Assembly: GCA_913056195.1 (NCBI GenBank)
Contig: CAJXMF010000014.1
Span: 1-51,370 of the forward strand
Reading direction: 5' to 3'
Length of the DNA stretch: 51,370 nucleotides
Source: an uncultured Methylococcaceae bacterium
GTDB taxonomy: Bacteria; Pseudomonadota; Gammaproteobacteria; Methylococcales; Methylomonadaceae
Shown: one piece after another, positions 47,087 to 51,370 of the stretch
How positions within the stretch are numbered: position 1 is the stretch's first letter
Layout: each line of letters opens with the position of its first letter
Translations under genes and position numbers: made by a program
The notes under the pieces: model-generated
Told to the model about the DNA's origin: nothing
What the model saw: only the letters and a program-made list of their open reading frames with translations
The model's database searches: none

Positions 47087-48226
47087 CTAATAGAGCTTGT
47101 GATCGTTATTTTGAATGTAATCCACCGTAATTTTTCCGCGTAATGTCTTAAATATCCAGCTGGTATAGACAATAATCAGCGGCAGAAAAATCACCGTCAC
47201 CCAGAACATTAAATGCAAAGTCGAAGCGCTGGAGCTTGCATCCCAGACTGTCAAAGAACTGTTGACGGCAATACTGGATGGAATTAGAAATGGAAACATG
47301 GAGGCGCCTGCGGTCAGAATAATCCCCGCCAGCGTAAACGCGCTGCTGATAAAAGCCAGTCCCGGACGATTGATGAGCGATAAGAACACGGTGACTAATC
47401 CCATGATGCAGGCCCCGACCGGCACGGCCCAAAGCTCGGGATAATGACTATAATTATCCAGCCACAAGCCCTCGGCTTTTTTAACCATCTTCAATAATGG
47501 ATTAGACGGGCCGTCGGGCACGATTTCAGTCAAGATGTGATAACCCGGCAAATGACTGATCCACAAGCCTGCTAACAGAAACAGCACTATCGTGATCAAA
47601 CCGGCATACAACGCGACTTTTTTACAACGCTGATAAATTTCCGCATCCGTGCGGAGTTGCAAATAAATCGCACCATGCAGGATGTACATGCTGACGCTGA
47701 TTAACCCCGCCAACAACGCGAACGGTGACAATAAATCCCAGAAGCTGCCGTAGTAAACCATGCGTAAATCATTATCAAAATTAAACGGCAGCCCTAACAG
47801 TAAATTACCAAAACCAACGCCCATCACCAGGGCCGGCACAAAGCTGCCGACAAAAAGCGCTTTATCCCAATTATTGCGCCATTTCTGGCTGTTGAGCTTA
47901 CTCCGGTAATCAAAACCCAGAGGTCGTAAGAACATGGCACATAACGTCGCCAAAAATGCAAAATACATACCGGAAAACGATACCGCATACACCATCGGCC
48001 AGGCGGCAAACATAGCACCTCCGGCCGTGACCAGCCACACCTGGTTGCCCTCCCAGGTCGGCCCGATGGAATTGATAATCACCCGCCGTTCCACATCCGT
48101 TTTCCCTAAAAACGGCAGCAACATGCCCACGCCCAGATCAAAACCATCCATGATGGCGAAACCAATCAGCAATGCCCCTAAAAAGGCCCACCAGATTAAA
48201 CGTAATGTTTCATAATCAAAAATCAT
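47087..48226 (-). CDS. cydB: cytochrome bd ubiquinol oxidase subunit II
   Basis: 379 residues, polytopic. N-terminal IWWAFLGALLIGFAIMDGFDLGVGMLLPFLGKTDVERRVIINSIGPTWEGNQVWL is the CydB signature region (key parts FAIMDGFDLG and GPTWEGNQVWL). About eight helices follow. The length equals E. coli CydB. The start overlaps the cydA stop (ATGA). Second subunit of the high-affinity quinol oxidase. Confidence 0.96.
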   Translation of the reverse strand: MIFDYETLRLIWWAFLGALLIGFAIMDGFDLGVGMLLPFLGKTDVERRVIINSIGPTWEGNQVWLVTAGGAMFAAWPMVYAVSFSGMYFAFLATLCAMFLRPLGFDYRSKLNSQKWRNNWDKALFVGSFVPALVMGVGFGNLLLGLPFNFDNDLRMVYYGSFWDLLSPFALLAGLISVSMYILHGAIYLQLRTDAEIYQRCKKVALYAGLITIVLFLLAGLWISHLPGYHILTEIVPDGPSNPLLKMVKKAEGLWLDNYSHYPELWAVPVGACIMGLVTVFLSLINRPGLAFISSAFTLAGIILTAGASMFPFLIPSSIAVNSSLTVWDASSSASTLHLMFWVTVIFLPLIIVYTSWIFKTLRGKITVDYIQNNDHKLY

Positions 48227-49791
48227 TTGACCGCTCCTTCTGCAATTTCAAAGTGATACCGCCCGGTATGCAGGGAACTCGGGCCTAACCGAATAAATTT
48301 CAGCATTAAAAACATTTCAATGATTAAAAAGCCGGTGTAGGCCAGAAAATAGGTACTTAAACTGAGAATAATATCCCATTCAGTCAGTGATGATACGCTG
48401 AGCCAGGTCGGCAGAATTTCTGCAATGGTCCAGGGTTGGCGTCCGAATTCTGCCACAAACCAGCCCATTTCGCAGGCTATCCACGGCAACGGTATCATCC
48501 AGAAAGACAACTTCAACAACCATCCCTGACGGCATTTGCGAATAGAGCTCATGGCGAAAGCCAACGCAAAAATGATCAGCATGATAAAACCGCAGGCAAC
48601 CATGACTCTGAAGGTCCAAAACAGCGGCACCACGCGCGGAATGCTAAATTGTACAGCCTCGGCTATTTGTGCCTCCGTCGCCTTTGAGACATCGTCTACC
48701 CAGCGTTTAAGCAAGAGTCCATAACCTAAATCGGCCTTGTATTGATCAAATTCTGCCATCAATTCCGCTGGGATTGGCTTATCACTGTTCTTGATTTTTT
48801 GTAACGCGGCATAAGCCTTCATGCCATTGCGAATACGTTGTTCATTTTTATGCAAAATATCTTTCAGTCCCATAATGGGAGTATCAATAGAACGTGTCGC
48901 AATCAAGCCCAGTACCCAGGGAATTTTTATCGCATATTTTGTTTCCATTGTCTCCTGGTCTGGAATGCCGACTACGGTGAATGCGGCAGGCGGCTCCACT
49001 GTCTCCCATTCGGCTTCGATCGCCGCCAATTTAGCCTTTTGCACTTCACCATCGGTATAACCACTTTCATCGCCCAGCACAATCACCGCCAATACCGACG
49101 CCAGGCCAAAGCCTGCGGCAATGGTATAGGAGCGCTGTGAAAATGCGGCATCGCGGCCTTTCAACATATAAAAAGCACTAATGCCCAGTACAAATGCCGA
49201 TGCGGTGGTGTAGCCTGCCGCCACAGTATGGACAAATTTGACCTGTGCGGCCGGATTAAAAATCAATTGACCAAAACTGCTGACTTCCATGCGCATACTG
49301 TCAAGATTGAATTCGGCGCCGACCGGATTCTGCATCCAGCCATTGGCAATCAAAATCCATAAAGCCGACAAGTTGGTGCCTAACGCTACCAGCCAGGTTA
49401 CCATGAGGTGCTGGCCCTTACTGAGCTTATCCCAGCCGAAGAAAAACAGCCCGACAAAACTCGATTCCAAAAAAAACGCCATCAAGCCTTCAATGGCCAG
49501 TGGCGCGCCGAATACATCACCGACATAATGCGAAAAATAGGCCCAGTTCATGCCGAACTGGAATTCCATCGTCAGCCCGGTCGCAACCCCTAACGCGAAA
49601 TTGATGCCAAACAACTTGCCCCAGAACTGTGTCATGTCTTTATAGACTTGTCGCCCTGTCATGACATAGCAAGACTCCATGATCGCCAGCAAAAAAGACA
49701 ATCCCAGCGTCAAGGGGACAAACAGGAAGTGATACAGCGCCGTGACAGCAAATTGCCAGCGCGACAGTTCAACGACTCCTTCTGTAATCAT
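48223..49791 (-). CDS. cydA: cytochrome bd ubiquinol oxidase subunit I
   Basis: 522 residues, the same length as E. coli CydA, so the long Q-loop form. Haem ligand His21 in ALYHFLFVPLTLG (equivalent to His19), the second-haem region FVHTVAAGYTTASAFVLG with its His, the Met ligand region FRVMVACGFIMLI, and GWFVAEFGRQPWTI (GRQPW). Reduces oxygen to water with quinol, without proton pumping. GAGG lies 8 bases before the ATG. First gene of cydA-cydB-cydX::GGDEF. Confidence 0.97.
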   Translation of the reverse strand: MITEGVVELSRWQFAVTALYHFLFVPLTLGLSFLLAIMESCYVMTGRQVYKDMTQFWGKLFGINFALGVATGLTMEFQFGMNWAYFSHYVGDVFGAPLAIEGLMAFFLESSFVGLFFFGWDKLSKGQHLMVTWLVALGTNLSALWILIANGWMQNPVGAEFNLDSMRMEVSSFGQLIFNPAAQVKFVHTVAAGYTTASAFVLGISAFYMLKGRDAAFSQRSYTIAAGFGLASVLAVIVLGDESGYTDGEVQKAKLAAIEAEWETVEPPAAFTVVGIPDQETMETKYAIKIPWVLGLIATRSIDTPIMGLKDILHKNEQRIRNGMKAYAALQKIKNSDKPIPAELMAEFDQYKADLGYGLLLKRWVDDVSKATEAQIAEAVQFSIPRVVPLFWTFRVMVACGFIMLIIFALAFAMSSIRKCRQGWLLKLSFWMIPLPWIACEMGWFVAEFGRQPWTIAEILPTWLSVSSLTEWDIILSLSTYFLAYTGFLIIEMFLMLKFIRLGPSSLHTGRYHFEIAEGAVK

Positions 49792-49930
49792 GTTAGGAAC
49801 CTCAAAGTAGTAATCAATGGCTAAGTAATATTTTGCTTGGCTTATAATGAAAATTAAGCGCTGTAGTTATAACTATTTGATATTAAATGGTTAGCAACCA
49901 TAGCTTAATCTTAATTCATATTTAAATCCG

Positions 49931-49956
49931 CGTGGATGCGCTGCGCATATCCACCC
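49931..49956. repeat. remnant of dispersed GTGGAT-GCGCTGCGC-ATCCAC repeat
   Basis: GTGGATGCGC (49933-49942) pairs imperfectly with the GCGCATATCCAC that overlaps and follows it, ending in CCACCCTAC. This is the shape of the small GTAGGGTGGAT...GCGCAGCGC...ATCCACC elements scattered in many proteobacterial genomes. One copy, truncated; no flanking duplication could be seen. Confidence 0.5.
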
Positions 49957-49994
49957 TACACGGCCCAACCTTTAACGCAATCCCCCTTATTCTC

Positions 49995-50017
49995 GTTTCC
50001 AAACTCCGTTTGGGAAC
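49995..50017. repeat. CTCGTTCCCAAAC-type hairpin repeat remnant
   Basis: GTTTCCAAAC (49995-50004) and GTTTGGGAAC (50008-50017) form a 10-bp stem with one G-T pair and a 3-base loop, inside TCTCGTTTCCAAACTCC. Elements of this sequence are common in methanotroph and other gammaproteobacterial intergenic regions, as far as I recall. It is a single copy here. Confidence 0.5.
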
Positions 50018-50135
50018 GCTTGGGTTAGAGCTCTTAATTCATCTTAAAATGGCCATTTACAGCTTGGCCGAGCCGTTAAAGTATAACCGTAAACTAAAAT
50101 TAACCAAACTTTTAATAAATTAGAATATTCTAATT

Positions 50136-50351
50136 CTACTTACGGAAGAACAGATTGACAACTATTGTCAAAAGAATGCTGACAACAATCATTGAGGTGA
50201 TAGGAATAAACACCACGCTGTGTTCATTTTTGATATGAATATCGCCAGGTAAGCGACCAAACCAGTTGATTAACCAAGGCGCATAAGAGGTCATGAGCCC
50301 CAAACTGAGAATAAAGCTGCCGATGATGATTAACACTTTACCGACGTTCAT
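50136..50351 (-). CDS. DUF2905 family small membrane protein
   Basis: 71 residues with two transmembrane helices (VLIIIGSFILSLGLMTSYAPWL; FIPITSMIVVSILLTIVVNLF) joined by the family motif FGRLPGDIHIKNEHSVVF. Function unknown; these are widespread two-helix inner-membrane proteins. It lies 45 bases behind the metalloprotease-like gene. Confidence 0.9.
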   Translation of the reverse strand: MNVGKVLIIIGSFILSLGLMTSYAPWLINWFGRLPGDIHIKNEHSVVFIPITSMIVVSILLTIVVNLFFRK

Positions 50352-50396
50352 TCTGCTTCCCCATCAAACTAAACAGAATGAATAGAATAAACGAGA

Positions 50397-51041
50397 CTAT
50401 AAACGCATGCAACGCTCGAAGAGATCGCTGACCTCTTCGCAACTGATAACGCTCTGATCACTTTCCAGAATATAGTTAGCCAGATTCAAGATGCCGACCC
50501 AGCTTTTCCGATGACTGACAAACATCCAGGCTTGTGCAAAAAGCTCCAGCATCTTTTCGTCCCGTTGCTTTGCATCGGCAATAAAATATTCCAGATATTG
50601 ATAAGCCTTTTCCATATCCGCCTGGCCACCGTAATATTCGCCTAAGGCCTGAGTGCTGAGTAAATTCAGATTTAGCACCTCATCATCCCGAATCGACACA
50701 TAGCGCGCTTCTGCCAAAGGCCCGGCCAGCAAATTGATGACATCCGCTTCATAAGCGCATTGATAACTGTGTTTTTCTGCCGCCGATAAATCCGCCAGGT
50801 TATCGAGCATGGCAACCGGCAAACTCTGAATTAAATGCCCACCAAGGACTTTTGCCTGCAATGGCATCGCGTTTTTTTCCGAGCGCTTGACTTCAATGCT
50901 GAAATAGACTGGCGGAAGGCCCCGCAATTGATTACCGAGGTAAATCGCAGCGGCATGCCCGGCCTCATGAAAAGCCGTTTGTCGGGTAAGTTCAAAAAGT
51001 TGGTCTATACCTAAGTCGTGTGACTGATGATATCTTTGCAT
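50397..51041 (-). CDS. stand-alone HEAGH (M41-like) metalloprotease-like protein
   Basis: 214 residues from the ATG at 51039-51041, fixed by a perfect GGAGGT 4 bases upstream; a longer frame starting at 51092 includes the leader hairpin and is rejected. Zinc motif HEAGHA (H25, E26, H29) in LTRQTAFHEAGHAAAIYLG. Downstream YEADVINLLAGPLAEARYV resembles the FtsH-M41 GG.AAE third-ligand region, with E in AEARY a candidate. There is no AAA ATPase, signal peptide or membrane segment, so it is a cytosolic protease domain alone, of unknown substrate. The C-terminal 80 residues are helical. Confidence 0.82.
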   Translation of the reverse strand: MQRYHQSHDLGIDQLFELTRQTAFHEAGHAAAIYLGNQLRGLPPVYFSIEVKRSEKNAMPLQAKVLGGHLIQSLPVAMLDNLADLSAAEKHSYQCAYEADVINLLAGPLAEARYVSIRDDEVLNLNLLSTQALGEYYGGQADMEKAYQYLEYFIADAKQRDEKMLELFAQAWMFVSHRKSWVGILNLANYILESDQSVISCEEVSDLFERCMRL

Positions 51042-51059
51042 ACATACCTCCAAAAAAGG

Positions 51060-51122
51060 GCGGCCAAAAAGGCCGCAGAGGAAGGATAACAACTCTGAGT
51101 CCGTGAAGAAGAACGAGAGTTG
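51060..51122 (-). promoter_or_regulatory. leader hairpins before the HEAGH gene
   Basis: In the minus-strand mRNA, a 7-bp stem (CAACTCT 51090-51096 with AGAGTTG 51116-51122) is followed by a six-GC-pair stem GCGGCC-TTTTT-GGCCGC (51060-51076). Then CCCTTTTTT comes immediately before the SD. The second stem plus T-run looks like an intrinsic terminator, placed where it could attenuate the gene or cover the ribosome site. Confidence 0.5.
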
Positions 51123-51272
51123 AGCCTAGTTTACAAGGCTGAAACGATAAAAAAAATGTGGCATTTTGCCGCGCGACAATTAGCCGCCAAAACTGGCATG
51201 AAATATGATAAGAATATTGAATTGTCCTGCGTAAATCCTGATAATCCCTGCCTTTTTTATACGAAAACACAA

Positions 51273-51321
51273 AAAAATAGGTCATATGCCATAGTTTGAG
51301 TGTGGCATATGACCTATTTTT
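51273..51321. terminator. 19-bp perfect inverted repeat with A/T runs
   Basis: AAAAATAGGTCATATGCCA (51273-51291) and its exact complement (51303-51321) enclose an 11-base loop. The A-run on one side and T-run on the other make it a strong bidirectional intrinsic terminator. It probably ends a gene located to the right of the window. Between 51123 and 51272 no gene was seen. Confidence 0.75.
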
Positions 51322-51370
51322 GTAACTACTCAGCGTAAATTCTTCTGTGGGCATAGGCTGTTGATTTATC

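Larger units (their letters stand above)
49792..50135. promoter_or_regulatory. cydA upstream region with two repeat remnants
   Basis: 344 bases without a gene. The left part (49800-49910) is AT-rich and should hold the cydA promoter. GTTATAAC (about 49865-49872) is a palindromic ArcA-like element and TTGATATTAAAT (49876-49887) a half FNR-like site; neither is strong. Two small hairpin repeats follow (listed separately), then the 3' end of the DUF2905 gene. Confidence 0.45.

Noticed and set aside
47077..47172. Longer N-terminus for the CydX-GGDEF protein, starting inside cydB
   Set aside because: The internal ATG at 47076 has a good SD and begins the canonical CydX sequence; the extension only reads cydB in another frame.
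1..51370. CRISPR arrays, tRNA/rRNA genes, complete insertion sequences
   Set aside because: No regularly spaced repeats, cloverleaf sequences, transposase frames or prophage genes were found by eye.

Overview
The window is a chromosomal segment of a gammaproteobacterium of moderate GC content. The closest feel is a Methylococcales/Thiotrichales-type environmental organism: a hox-type NAD-linked hydrogenase, cobalamin assembly genes, a cydAB oxidase, an aryl-polyene-like gene set, and small dispersed hairpin repeats of kinds common in such genomes. No rRNA, tRNA, CRISPR array, complete insertion sequence or prophage was seen. The taxonomic placement is inference; no marker gene was compared.

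Layout. 0.15-0.67 kb: BrnT/BrnA toxin-antitoxin pair. 0.7-5.3 kb (minus): trpEGDC with an exported unknown protein downstream. 5.4-6.8 kb (plus): a fumarylacetoacetate-hydrolase-family enzyme and a basic secreted protein. 6.9-8.7 kb (minus): a GAF-GGDEF-EAL protein. 8.9-17.2 kb (plus): hisBHAFI, a small membrane protein, priA, argS and an FtsN-like SPOR protein. 17.2-19.7 kb (minus): sua5-bioA-yidD. 19.9-25.1 kb: hydrogenase genes in two converging blocks, hoxFUY (plus) and hoxH-hoxW (minus); hoxH carries a frameshift. 25.2-29.0 kb (plus): rpmH-rnpA-yidC-mnmE, without yidD and without dnaA next to it. 29.2-30.3 kb: an anchored periplasmic protein predicted to start with His after signal cleavage, and a cold-shock protein. 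30.3-33.7 kb: cobQ diverging from cbiB-cobC. 34.0-36.0 kb: phoBR with a Pho box. 36.0-39.1 kb: manC, a DHH phosphoesterase and cysC. 39.0-49.8 kb (minus): a long co-directional run cydA-cydB-cydX::GGDEF, a degenerate MazG-like protein, a YfbR-type nucleotidase, a TauE-type permease, a DUF502 protein, then a partial aryl-polyene-like cluster (ketoacyl-synthase-like, acyltransferase, two ACPs, COG4648, ligase-dehydratase fusion, glycosyltransferase). 50.1-51.0 kb (minus): a DUF2905 protein and a stand-alone HEAGH metalloprotease-like protein; a strong hairpin terminator lies near the right edge.

Most interesting items: (1) the cytochrome bd accessory peptide CydX is fused in frame to a degenerate GGDEF domain; (2) the hydrogenase locus is split into converging halves, with a two-base frameshift in hoxH and a degenerate N-terminal iron-sulphur site in HoxF; (3) yidD has moved out of the rpmH cluster; (4) an aryl-polyene-like gene set keeps only its activation, loading and transfer half; (5) a periplasmic protein is predicted to expose an N-terminal histidine next to two cysteines.
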